From positions 3,695,001 through 3,759,000 of the forward strand of contig NZ_AP018365.1 of assembly GCF_016756395.1 (NCBI RefSeq): a DNA stretch of 64,000 bases, written 5' to 3'. Positions 17,273-25,551 of the stretch are shown here, piece by piece. The stretch comes from Streptomyces sp. SN-593. GTDB lineage: Bacteria; Actinomycetota; Actinomycetes; Streptomycetales; Streptomycetaceae. The position numbers and the translations under genes were made by a program. Each line of letters starts with the position of its first letter. Within the stretch, counting starts at the first letter, position 1. The notes beneath the pieces are model-generated. The model was not told where the DNA came from and made no database searches. It saw nothing but the letters and a program-made list of their open reading frames with translations.

Positions 17273-18012
17273 CCGACACCGACCTGCACACCCTGACCGG
17301 CGCCTACGCGGTCGGCGCGCTGGAGGAGCGGGAGGCGCGCGACTTCCGCCGGCACCTGTCCCGGTGCGAGGCGTGCGCCCGCGAGGTGCGCGAACTGCGG
17401 GAGACCGCGGCGCGGTTGGCGCTGGCGGTGGCCGAGGTGCCGCCGGCGGCGCTGCGCGGCCGGGTGATGGCGGCCCTGCCCGAGGTGCGCCAGCTTCCGC
17501 CGGAGCCGGCCGGGCCGCAGCGGGCCGGCCTGCGCAACTGGCGCCGCCGGATGCCCTACCTGGCGCTCGCGGCCTGCCTGGCCGCCGCGGTCGTCTCCGC
17601 CGGGATCGCGGTGCGGGCCGAGCACGGCGCCGACCGGCAGCGGGACCGCGCGGTGCGGGCCGAGCGCGAGGCGGACCGGCTCGGCACGCTGCTCGCCGCG
17701 CCCGACGCCGCCTTCCACACCGGGCGGTTGAAGGGCGGCGGCACCGCGACGGTGGTGTCCTCGGCGCGGTCGGGGCAGGCGGCGGTGGTCTACCACGGCC
17801 TGCCGAAGCTGGCGGACTCGCGGGTCTACGAGCTGTGGTTCAGCCGGAACGGCACGATGGTGCCCGCGGGTCTGGTGCCGCCCGCGACCGCCTCCGGCTC
17901 CACGCTGCTGGCGGGGAAGGCGGACGGTGCCGACGCGGTCGGGGTGACCGCGGAGCCGCGCGGCGGCTCGCACGCGCCGACCTCCGATCCGCTGGCCGTG
18001 CTCCCCCTGTGA
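17269..18012 (+). CDS. rskA: RskA-family anti-sigma factor
   Basis: 247 residues from a GTG overlapping the sigK stop. The N-terminal anti-sigma domain (YAVGALEEREARDFRRHLSR, then CEAC) has the H-x3-C-x2-C zinc-type motif. A single membrane segment lies near residues 98-116 (YLALAACLAAAVVSAGIAV). The external RskA domain contains YHGLPKLADSRVYELWFSRNG. Such proteins hold the sigma factor at the membrane and release it after regulated proteolysis or a redox cue. It is the second gene of the sigK operon, and a strong hairpin follows it. Confidence 0.92.
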   Translation: MTDTDLHTLTGAYAVGALEEREARDFRRHLSRCEACAREVRELRETAARLALAVAEVPPAALRGRVMAALPEVRQLPPEPAGPQRAGLRNWRRRMPYLALAACLAAAVVSAGIAVRAEHGADRQRDRAVRAEREADRLGTLLAAPDAAFHTGRLKGGGTATVVSSARSGQAAVVYHGLPKLADSRVYELWFSRNGTMVPAGLVPPATASGSTLLAGKADGADAVGVTAEPRGGSHAPTSDPLAVLPL

Positions 18013-18014
18013 CC

Positions 18015-18058
18015 GGCGGCCGCGCCCGCACCGGCCTCCCGGCGGGCGCGGCCGCCTT
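18015..18058 (+). terminator. Terminator of the sigK-rskA operon
   Basis: A 15-bp perfect stem (18015-18029 with 18042-18056) with a 12-base loop begins 3 bases after the rskA stop codon and is followed by TT. The U tract is short. Confidence 0.75.
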
Positions 18059-18093
18059 CCCGGAAGGGCAGCCGTTCCGCGCCGGCGGGTCGG

Positions 18094-19113
18094 TCACTCC
18101 TCGCCGTAGGTGATGACCCCGTTCTCGTCCATCGTCGGGCGGATCTTGGACGGGCCGTACGCGTCGGTGTCGGAGGGGCGGGGCGGCTCGGGGCCGTCCA
18201 GGCCGATGCGGACCACGCGGCCGATCCGGACGACGAAGAAGAGCCGGTCGTGCACGGCCAGTTCGTCGGCGCGGCCGGCGGCGCGGAACCGCGCGGCGAT
18301 CCGCTCGTACTCCGCCGTCTCCTCCGCGGTCAGCGAGTGCATCCGCGGCCACATCTCGGTGAGCGCCGTCACCAGGGTGCGGCGGGCCGCGTGCGGGGTG
18401 GACAGGATCGTGGAGAAGGGCTCCCAGCCGTCGGACGTGCGCTCGACCACGCGGAAGGTGGCCGGCAGCACCACCGTGCCCGGGTGGGTCTCCAGCGCCT
18501 TGAGGGAGTCGGCGCGCACGTCGGCGGGGTAGCGGTCGCTGCGGTAGCGCAGTTCGCGCAGCGCCAGCCGCTCGGAGCCGGCCGCCACCCCGGTGACCGC
18601 GGCGTGGTCGATCACGAAGCCGTCGTCGACCGGCGGGTCGTCGGAGGGGTCGTACCAGTCGGGCACCAGGGCGTCCCGGTCGGCGGGGCGGGGCGGTTCG
18701 AGGCCCTCGCTGTTGGTGTAGACGTACTCCTCGGCGCGCACCACCCGGTAGCGCACCCCGCACACCGTCAGCTCGTCGACCGTCTCCTGCTCCAACCGGC
18801 TCACGGCGGCGAGCAGTTCGCGGCGCACCGCCGGGTCGTCGGTGTCGTCCTTGGCCTTCAGCCACAGGTAGGAGTTGAGCGCGTCGCGGGACTCCTGCGG
18901 GAACCCCTCCACCACCGGTGCCACCACCCGCCAGCCGACCTCGCCCGGACCGCGCGCGGCCACCCCGAACAACGGGCCGCGGATGATGTAGTGCGCGTAA
19001 CGGCGGGCGGCGTCGGCCGCGTCGGCCTCCTCCGCCGCCGCCACCGGGTGGTCGACCGGCTGCACCCGCATCACCAGCCCGTCCGGGCCGGCCCACTGAT
19101 CGTCGCTACTCAT
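18094..19113 (-). CDS. DUF5954 family protein
   Basis: 339 residues. It starts MSSDDQWAGPDGLVMRVQPV and ends in the motif DAYGPSKIRPTMDENGVITY, which I recognise from the streptomycete DUF5954 family. It has no membrane segment and no signal; recurring features are GPLFGVAARGPGEVGWRVV near residue 47 and a VRYRVVRAEEYVYTNSEG stretch near 125. The family has no assigned function. The gene is convergent with rskA and stands alone. Confidence 0.8.
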   Translation of the reverse strand: MSSDDQWAGPDGLVMRVQPVDHPVAAAEEADAADAARRYAHYIIRGPLFGVAARGPGEVGWRVVAPVVEGFPQESRDALNSYLWLKAKDDTDDPAVRRELLAAVSRLEQETVDELTVCGVRYRVVRAEEYVYTNSEGLEPPRPADRDALVPDWYDPSDDPPVDDGFVIDHAAVTGVAAGSERLALRELRYRSDRYPADVRADSLKALETHPGTVVLPATFRVVERTSDGWEPFSTILSTPHAARRTLVTALTEMWPRMHSLTAEETAEYERIAARFRAAGRADELAVHDRLFFVVRIGRVVRIGLDGPEPPRPSDTDAYGPSKIRPTMDENGVITYGEE

Positions 19114-19245
19114 ACGAGCATTGTGCTCACACAGGGTGCATCCTTGTCAGCCGTTCCCGCCGACTCACAGGCGCTCCGCCAACTTGCCCGTGAACAAACG
19201 CAGTTGGGGCCACATCGGGCGGCCGTCGCCTCTTCTCCCGGACAA

Positions 19246-19935
19246 TCAGCGGACCCCGCCGAGCACCGCCCGCAGCCCCGCCGCACCGTCGTAGTGCACC
19301 CCCGTCATACCGGCCGCCTCGGCGGCGGCGACATGGCCGGCGGTGTCGTCGACGAACAGGCAGCGCCGCGGGTCGGCGCCGGCCAGTTCGGCCGCGGCGG
19401 CGTACACCCGGGGGTCGGGTTTGGCGGCGCCGAGGCGGGCGGTGTTGAGCACCGCGTCGAAGGCGCCGGCCACGCCGACGGCCTGGAGGTAGGACTCCAG
19501 CCGGGTGGTGGCGTTGGAGACCAGCACCACCGCGGCCCCGCGGCGGCGCACGGCGGCGAGCAGCGCCAGCATCGCGGGGTCGACTCGGCCGGTTCCGGCG
19601 GTCCACTCGGCGACCATCGCGGTCGCGGCGCGCGCCGAACCGCAGGCGCCGGCCAGGTCGTCGGCGACCCGCGCCCGCCACTGCTCGTCGGTGATCGCGC
19701 CGGTGACGGCGCGTTCGAGCAGCGCGGGCCGGAACGCGGCCCGGGCCAGCGTCCCTTCGGGCAGGCCGCGGGCGAGGTCGAGCGACGACATCGCGTCGGG
19801 CGGCCACAGGTGGACCACGCCGTCGAAGTCGCAGAGCACCGCGTCGTACGCGAGGCCGTCCAGGTCGCCGAAGCCGTCGGCGGTGTCGCGCGCGTCGCGC
19901 GCGCCGCGGCTGTTCGCTCTCCCCCACGCGTCCAC
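19246..19935 (-). CDS. HAD-superfamily hydrolase
   Basis: 229 residues from the GTG at 19935 (DAWGRANSRG...). It has HAD motif I (CDFDGVVHLWP, about 28-38; nucleophile Asp and the +2 Asp), motif II (VVLVSNATT), the conserved lysine in LGAAKPDPRVY, and motif IV (CLFVDDTAGHVAAAEAAG). A helical cap sits between motifs I and II, as in the phosphatase group of the HAD family. Substrate unknown. The start is uncertain, since the frame is open further upstream; the GTG gives a normal family length. Confidence 0.85.
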   Translation of the reverse strand: MDAWGRANSRGARDARDTADGFGDLDGLAYDAVLCDFDGVVHLWPPDAMSSLDLARGLPEGTLARAAFRPALLERAVTGAITDEQWRARVADDLAGACGSARAATAMVAEWTAGTGRVDPAMLALLAAVRRRGAAVVLVSNATTRLESYLQAVGVAGAFDAVLNTARLGAAKPDPRVYAAAAELAGADPRRCLFVDDTAGHVAAAEAAGMTGVHYDGAAGLRAVLGGVR

Positions 19936-20084
19936 GCTACCGCCCGCCCACCGGACGGGAAGGACGTCCGGTGGGCGGGCGGCGCGACGGTGCGCGGTGG
20001 ACGGGGCGAGGGGCGGACGGTACGAGGCGCCCGCGTCTCGGACGCAAGGCCCGAGGACGTACGGCTCCTCGGACGTACGGCTCC

Positions 20085-20738
20085 TCAGACGTGCGGACCG
20101 CCGACCGGCCCGCCGCGCCGTCCGAGCCCGGCGCCGGTGAGCGGACCGAGCGGCACCACCGGGCGCTTCCACGTCGCGTTGGTGACGACGGCGAACGACG
20201 CGTACCAGGCGAGCACCGCGGTGACCAGGCCGATCCAGCCGCCGACCTTGGTGACGCCCACCGACGTCGCGAACTCCCCGACGGCGAGCACGATGAAGGT
20301 CGCGGACAGCGCGACGAAGACCGCGAGCAGCGCGGCGTTGGTGCGCAGCGCGGCGGCCGTCATGTAGACCGTGAAGATCGCCCAGACCAGCAGGTACAGG
20401 CCGGTGGCCTGATGCGCGGTGTCCGGCGGGAGCGTGCCGACCACGAACTTCACGTAGGCCGCGTACGACAGCCAGAACGCGCCGTACGACGCGAAGGCGG
20501 TCGCCCCGAAGGTGTTGCCCTTGCGGAACTCCCACATGCCGGCGAGGAGTTGGATCAGACCGCCGTAGAACAGCGCGAGCGGCAGCACCACGGTGAGCAG
20601 GTTCTGGTCGATCAGGTGCGCGTTGAAGGAGCTGAGCACGAACGTGGTGGACGCGAAGCCGGCCAGGCCGAGCGGCCCGGGGTCGGCTATCGCGTCCGCG
20701 GCGGCGGGTGCGGCGGGAGCGGGTGCGGCGGTGCTCAT
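20085..20738 (-). CDS. GPR1/FUN34/YaaH-family acetate/succinate transporter (SatP type)
   Basis: 217 residues from the ATG at 20738, preceded by GAGGAGGAA. The family signature (N/D)PxPLGLxxF appears as ADPGPLGLAGFASTTFVLSS near residue 19. Six membrane segments follow, with the MWEFRKGNTFGATAFASYGA motif near residue 75. SatP proteins carry acetate and succinate. A sodium/solute symporter of the acetate type lies 5.6 kb away at 26339, but the two are not in one operon. Confidence 0.93.
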   Translation of the reverse strand: MSTAAPAPAAPAAADAIADPGPLGLAGFASTTFVLSSFNAHLIDQNLLTVVLPLALFYGGLIQLLAGMWEFRKGNTFGATAFASYGAFWLSYAAYVKFVVGTLPPDTAHQATGLYLLVWAIFTVYMTAAALRTNAALLAVFVALSATFIVLAVGEFATSVGVTKVGGWIGLVTAVLAWYASFAVVTNATWKRPVVPLGPLTGAGLGRRGGPVGGPHV

Positions 20739-20988
20739 CTGCGGTGTTCCTCCTCGTCGAGGAAGGCAGCGGGGACGGCGGCGAAGTGCCGCCGGGGGCC
20801 GTGCCCGGCCCCCGTCCACGCTAGGCCGCGCCGGCGCGACGTGACCTCCCTCACACCGCGCCGGTCGCCCAGCGGTCCCGGCCGCTCGGTGAACGGTCCC
20901 CCATCCGCGGCGAACGGTCCGTCGCCGGGAACGCGCGGAACCGCGCGAAGGGAATTGTGGGGCGCCTGTCACGCCGACGCGTCGCGCC

Positions 20989-21504
20989 TCATGAGGACGG
21001 CTCCGTGGCGGTGCGGTGGTGGGCTTCCCAGTCCCGGTGGATCACGGTGAACGCGGGCAGCACGTGCCGGTCGAGATAGTCCGTGTGCGCCCGCAACCGC
21101 CCGATGAGAACGGCCAGTTCGCCCGGATCGTGGCACACGGTCTCCTCGCTCCCGCTGACCTGCACGGTCAGCACCGGGTGCGCCGGCACTTCGGGGGCCT
21201 CGCGGTCGGCGAAGGGGCGGCAGGTCACCGCGCAGAAGGGCGTGATCACGCCGTCCTCGTCCACACCGTCGTCCGGACCGGCCAGCGAACCCGCCACGCC
21301 GTCGAAGTACCGGAACAACTCCACATCGACCAGGGCGACAGGAAGACCGGGCGGCTCCACCGCGGTCATGCTCGGGTCCTCGAACGCCCACGGCGGCAGA
21401 TACCCCGACACCGTCACGCCGTTGGTCGCCGTGACCCGCCAGGTCCGGGGCGCGCCGCAGGTGCGTAGCGCGGCGACGGCAGCCGCTTCGGGTGCGGCGA
21501 TCAC
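20989..21504 (-). CDS. Hypothetical protein, resembles DUF6907; partner of DUF5753 regulator
   Basis: 171 residues, overlapping the preceding regulator gene by 4 bases (ATGA), so co-translated. It contains a beta-rich N-terminal part (TWRVTATNGVTVSGYLPPWA), an acidic segment (VAGSLAGPDDGVDEDG) and a C-terminal helix with LIGRLRAHTDYLDRHVLPAF. It resembles the DUF6907 proteins found in streptomycetes, but I cannot confirm this. There is no membrane segment. It occupies the place where a DUF397 gene usually follows a DUF5753 regulator. Confidence 0.7.
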   Translation of the reverse strand: MIAAPEAAAVAALRTCGAPRTWRVTATNGVTVSGYLPPWAFEDPSMTAVEPPGLPVALVDVELFRYFDGVAGSLAGPDDGVDEDGVITPFCAVTCRPFADREAPEVPAHPVLTVQVSGSEETVCHDPGELAVLIGRLRAHTDYLDRHVLPAFTVIHRDWEAHHRTATEPSS

Positions 21505-22361
21505 GACGCAGCACCCTCCGCCGGGCCGGTTCCGGTGTGCTCGGCCAGCAGCTCGCGCAGGAACGCCAGCGAGTCCGCCGGGGACAACGCCGCGTCCCGC
21601 AACCTGTCGTACGCCAGCCGCAGTGGCTCGACCTCCTCCGGCTCCTCCACGACACGATCACCGCAACTGCTCGGCGCGTACGCGACCGTGCGCCCCTGCG
21701 GAAGATGAATCAACTCCAGCGACCCGCACAGCGGATGCGGCCCCACACCGAACGGCACCACATGCAGCGAGACGTCCGGGAGCTGCGCCACCTGGAGAAG
21801 GTGCTCCACCTGCTCGGTCCACGTCCGCGCATCCCGCGCCTTCCTGCGCAGCACCGCCTCGTCGATCAACGCCCGGTAATGCACCGGGTCCGGATCGGTC
21901 AACCGCTCCTGCCGCGCCAACCGCCCCGCCACCCGCGCGCCCAACCGCTCGGCGGTGCCTGGACGCAGGGCGCGCACCTGCTCCTCGGCGTACGCGCGGG
22001 TCTGGAGCAGCTCCGGCACCGCACCGGCCGCGTACTCCTGCATACTCGCCGCCACCGCCTCCAACGGCGCCAACCCCGCGAACGGCCGCTCCTTCGCCTC
22101 CCGCTTCGCCAGGTGCCACAGCCGCACCAACAGGTCGCCCGTCCCGTACACCTTGTCCAACGCGGCAGCCGCCTGCACCGTCCCGAGCCGCGACCCCCGC
22201 TCCAACCTGTGCAGGTAGGACTGCTCGTACAGGCACAGCTCCGCCAACTGCACCAACGTCAGCCCGGCCTCCTGCCGCCGATACGCCAACTCACTCGCAT
22301 ACCACTCCCGCGCCGACAACCCCTCCCAGTCGATGCCCTTCACGCCACCGTCCGTGTTCAT
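21501..22361 (-). CDS. XRE-type HTH regulator with DUF5753 (Scr1-partner-like)
   Basis: 286 residues. An N-terminal HTH (about 21-75: ASELAYRRQEAGLTLVQLAE, SYLHRLERGSRLG) is followed by the DUF5753 domain (EYAAGAVPELLQTRAYAEEQ, HYRALIDEAVLRRK, VSLHVVPFGVGPHP). In S. coelicolor such a protein neutralises the DUF397 protein Scr1 in a toxin-antitoxin-like pair. Here no DUF397 gene follows; instead a 171-residue protein is coupled to it. It is divergent from the HTH/beta-barrel gene at 22530, 169 bases away. Confidence 0.92.
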   Translation of the reverse strand: MNTDGGVKGIDWEGLSAREWYASELAYRRQEAGLTLVQLAELCLYEQSYLHRLERGSRLGTVQAAAALDKVYGTGDLLVRLWHLAKREAKERPFAGLAPLEAVAASMQEYAAGAVPELLQTRAYAEEQVRALRPGTAERLGARVAGRLARQERLTDPDPVHYRALIDEAVLRRKARDARTWTEQVEHLLQVAQLPDVSLHVVPFGVGPHPLCGSLELIHLPQGRTVAYAPSSCGDRVVEEPEEVEPLRLAYDRLRDAALSPADSLAFLRELLAEHTGTGPAEGAAS

Positions 22362-22529
22362 CGCAGACCTCCTCCTGCCCGTACGCCCGGTACGAGCACC
22401 ACCAAGGGAACGGTCACAGAATGTCGCCGCTACATCGCTTACCGCGACGGCATTCGAGGCGTCATTCCGGCGTCACCAAAGGCGTCATTCGGGTGTCATT
22501 GCGACGCGTCAGGGGCTAGCGTGATCGGC

Positions 22530-23327
22530 ATGACGACAGCGACGCCGAACAGTACGCTGCGGGCCATCCGCATGGGATTGCTCATGAGCCAGGACGAGTT
22601 CGCTCGCGCCCTGCGAGCGGCGGGTGAACGTGCCGGGCAGCCCAACGACGCGAGCAAGCGACTGGTGCAGCGTTGGGAAGCGGGTACCACCGCAGCGCCC
22701 CGGCCCGTCTACGCACGCGCCTTGGAATCCATCACCGGTCTGCCCATCGAGTCCCTCGGCTTCGCGACGGCGATCCCGCAGGGGCGTGTGGTGGATGACG
22801 GCGACGGCGGTCACGACCTCACGCCCGCCACGACCGGCAGCGCTGCCCGTGTCGCTGCCGCGCCCGGCCACGGGCGCGCCCCGCAACCGGTGTTGCAGGG
22901 CAACTACAGCGGGGTGTGGCTCAGCCGCTACGAGTACTACTCCAGCAGCCGGGGCCAGACCTTCACCGGGCTGCACTACGTCGTCGTGCTCCAGCACGGC
23001 AACCGGCTGACGGTGCGCAGCATTCCGGGCTCGTCGGACTCGGACCTCACCGTGGACCTCACCGTAGACGGGAGTGTCGTCACCGGGACCTGGGTGGAAC
23101 AGACGGCCGGTGAGAGCTACTACCGCGGTGCCCGCTACCACGGCGCCATTCAGATGCTGGCCGAGCCGACGGGGCGTCGCATGGCGGGCAAGTGGGTCGG
23201 GTTCGGCAAGGAGATGGACATGAACACCGGGCCTTGGGAGCTGACCTTCGAGGACCCGTCGACGAACAGGGCCACCCTCGCCCGATACGCCCGCCTCCCC
23301 TCTGACGACACGAACACCCCGAGATAG
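22530..23327 (+). CDS. HTH protein fused to a C-terminal beta-barrel-like sensor domain
   Basis: 265 residues from the ATG at 22530. An N-terminal XRE-like HTH (about 8-75: AIRMGLLMSQDEFARALRAA, SKRLVQRWEAGTTAAPRP, ALESITGLPIESLGF) is joined by a 35-residue linker to about 150 residues of predicted alternating beta strands starting GNYSGVWLSRYEYY near residue 126. The GxW start and strand pattern recall lipocalin-type up-and-down barrels, which bind small ligands; this is inference. A -10-like TAGCGT at 22516-22521 lies 8 bases before the ATG with no obvious ribosome-binding site, which suggests a leaderless mRNA. GTG at 22521 is an alternative start. Confidence 0.78.
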   Translation: MTTATPNSTLRAIRMGLLMSQDEFARALRAAGERAGQPNDASKRLVQRWEAGTTAAPRPVYARALESITGLPIESLGFATAIPQGRVVDDGDGGHDLTPATTGSAARVAAAPGHGRAPQPVLQGNYSGVWLSRYEYYSSSRGQTFTGLHYVVVLQHGNRLTVRSIPGSSDSDLTVDLTVDGSVVTGTWVEQTAGESYYRGARYHGAIQMLAEPTGRRMAGKWVGFGKEMDMNTGPWELTFEDPSTNRATLARYARLPSDDTNTPR

Positions 23328-23530
23328 CTTTCACAGCAACGCGCCTCAACTCCCCGCGCGGCTGGGGCGACGAAACGGGGGGATCGCCACAGGGATGTTC
23401 CGTCCCACTTTCGGGACGCTGAGCGGCAACTCCCAGGACCTCGGCCAACGGCCTCATCCGCCTGCCGAGGGCGCCCGGAACCCGGACGAACCCCGCGGAC
23501 GCGGCCCCGTGCGGCTCGGCCCGGCGGATA

Positions 23531-24709
23531 ATGCACAGCATGCTCACGGTGTCGGTCACCCTGGTGGTCGCGGGCGTCGCGGCGGCCCTCTTCTGGCTGG
23601 TCCGCGGTCGGCGGGGCTTCGGCACCCCCGCGGACAGGGCCGCGTACGCGACGCTCCACCAGGCGTCCCTGGCGGCTCCGCCGCTGCGCGACGGCCTCAA
23701 CGCCGACTCCGCGAAGCGCGCCGCCCGCCATCTGCGCGAACTGCTGGGCACGCCCGCGCTGGCGGTGGTCGGGGAGGAGAGCCTCCTCGCCTGGGAGGGC
23801 CCCGGCCGCAGGCACGCCGCGCAGGCCGTCGCGCACGCCAGGGACGCGATGGACGCCGGCCGCCCGTGGGTGGTGCCGGCCGACGCGATCGCCTGCGAGG
23901 ACCTGGACTGCCCGGTGCGCAGCGCGGTCGTGGTGCCGCTGGTGGTGGACGGCCTGGTGGTGGGCGCGCTGTCGGTGTACGCCCGGCAGGTGTCGGCGGG
24001 GCTGGTCCGGGCGGCGGGAGAGGTCGCGCACTGGGTGATCTCGCAGCTCGAACTCGCCGAGCTGGACCGCTCCCGGACCCGGGTGATCGAGGCGGAGTTG
24101 AAGGCGCTGCGCGCCCAGATATCCCCGCACTTCGTCTACAACTCGCTCACCGCCATCGCCTCCTTCGTCCGCACCGACCCGGACCAGGCCCGCGAACTCC
24201 TGCTGGAGTTCGCCGAGCTGACCCGCTACAGCCTGCGCCGCCACGGGCAGTTCAGCACGTTGGCCGAGGAGTTGCACTCCGTCGACCAGTACCTGCGCCT
24301 GGAGCGCGCCCGGTTCGGCGCGCGACTGCGGGTGGACCTGCTGATCGCCCCCGAAGTCCTCCCGGTGGCCGTGCCGTTCCTCTGCCTCCAGCCCCTGGTG
24401 GAGAACGCGGTCCGGCACGGCCTGGGTCCGAAGGCCAGTTCGGGCCGGATCACGATCCGGGCGGAGGACGCCGGTACGGAGTGCCGGATCAGTGTGGAGG
24501 ACGACGGCGTGGGCATGGACCCTGAGCGGGTGCGCGCGCAGCTCGCCGGAAAGGCCGGCGGGGACTCGCTGGGCCTGGGCAACGTGGACGAGCGGCTGCG
24601 CACGGTGTTCGGCGACGAGTACGGACTCGTGGTGGAGACCGCACCGGGCGCGGGGACGAAGATCAACGTCAGGGTGCCCAAGTACCGGAACGGGGTGCAC
24701 GCTTCGTGA
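23531..24709 (+). CDS. LytS-type sensor histidine kinase
   Basis: 392 residues. It has one N-terminal membrane segment (about 4-23), a GAF-like region (about 60-165, VRSAVVVPLVVDGLVVGALS), then the LytS/His_kinase core: LRAQISPHFVYNSLTAIASF (phosphoacceptor His near 199) and ATPase motifs LQPLVENAVRHGL, VEDDGVGMD and LGLGNVDERL. It has fewer membrane segments than classic LytS/BtsS sensors. It is the first gene of a four-gene operon in which each junction is a GTGA overlap, ending in a transporter; the kinase probably senses that transporter's substrate. Confidence 0.92.
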   Translation: MHSMLTVSVTLVVAGVAAALFWLVRGRRGFGTPADRAAYATLHQASLAAPPLRDGLNADSAKRAARHLRELLGTPALAVVGEESLLAWEGPGRRHAAQAVAHARDAMDAGRPWVVPADAIACEDLDCPVRSAVVVPLVVDGLVVGALSVYARQVSAGLVRAAGEVAHWVISQLELAELDRSRTRVIEAELKALRAQISPHFVYNSLTAIASFVRTDPDQARELLLEFAELTRYSLRRHGQFSTLAEELHSVDQYLRLERARFGARLRVDLLIAPEVLPVAVPFLCLQPLVENAVRHGLGPKASSGRITIRAEDAGTECRISVEDDGVGMDPERVRAQLAGKAGGDSLGLGNVDERLRTVFGDEYGLVVETAPGAGTKINVRVPKYRNGVHAS

Positions 24710-25551
24710 GACCGCTGCAGGTCCTCGCGGTGGACGACGAGCCGCCCGCGCTGGAGGAGCTGACCTACCTGCTGCGCGGCGACCGCCGGGTGGGCCGGGT
24801 GCTGGCGGCCGGCGGCAGCGAGGAGGCGCTGCGGCTGCTGGAGGACGGCAGCACCGACGCCGTCTTCCTGGACATCCGCATGCCGGGCCTCGACGGCCTG
24901 GAACTGATGCGGGTGCTGGGCCGGTTCGCGCACCCGCCGGCGGTGGTGTTCGTCACCGCCTACGACGACTTCGCGGTGTCGGCGTTCGCGCTCAACGCCT
25001 GCGACTACCTGCTCAAGCCGGTCGGCCCGCAGCGCCTGGCGGAGGCGGTGCGGCGGGTCGCCGCGCTGATCGAGAGCGGGGGCGCCGCCCCGGGCGGCCC
25101 CGGGCCGGAACCCGGCGGGCCGGCCGCGGCCGGGTCCGACAGCGTTGCCACGCACGCCCGTTCGGCGCCGGACCGGCTCGCGCAGCCGGCCCCGCCCGAC
25201 GACCGCATACCCGTCGAGGCCGGCGGCGTGACCCGCTTCGTCTCCCGTGACGAGGTCTCCTACGTCGAGGCCCAGGGCGACTACGTGCGCCTGCACACCC
25301 GCGGCGGGGCGCCCCTGCTCCGGGTCCCGCTGGCGGTGCTGGAGGAACGCTGGGCCCCGCACGGCTTCCTCCGCATCCACCGGCGCTTCCTGGTGTCGCT
25401 GGGCCACGTGGAGGAACTGCGCTCGGACGCCGGGCACTGGACGGTACGGGTCGCCGGGGGCGAGCTCCCGGTCAGCAGGCGGCACTCGCGCGAGCTGCGG
25501 GAGTTGCTGACCCGGTGGGCGCCGCGGCCGGGGCCGGGCGGCCGGACGTGA
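24706..25551 (+). CDS. LytTR-family response regulator
   Basis: 281 residues from a GTG overlapping the kinase stop. The receiver domain (1-120) has the acidic pair in LAVDDEPPALEE, the phospho-Asp in AVFLDIRMPGLDG (near 48) and Lys in DYLLKPVGP. A 50-residue Gly/Pro/Ala linker leads to a LytTR DNA-binding domain (VSYVEAQGDYVRLHTRG, FLRIHRRFLVSLGHVEEL, LPVSRRHSRELRELL). The partner kinase is immediately upstream. Family members usually activate an adjacent transporter gene, which fits the two genes downstream. Confidence 0.94.
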   Translation: MRPLQVLAVDDEPPALEELTYLLRGDRRVGRVLAAGGSEEALRLLEDGSTDAVFLDIRMPGLDGLELMRVLGRFAHPPAVVFVTAYDDFAVSAFALNACDYLLKPVGPQRLAEAVRRVAALIESGGAAPGGPGPEPGGPAAAGSDSVATHARSAPDRLAQPAPPDDRIPVEAGGVTRFVSRDEVSYVEAQGDYVRLHTRGGAPLLRVPLAVLEERWAPHGFLRIHRRFLVSLGHVEELRSDAGHWTVRVAGGELPVSRRHSRELRELLTRWAPRPGPGGRT

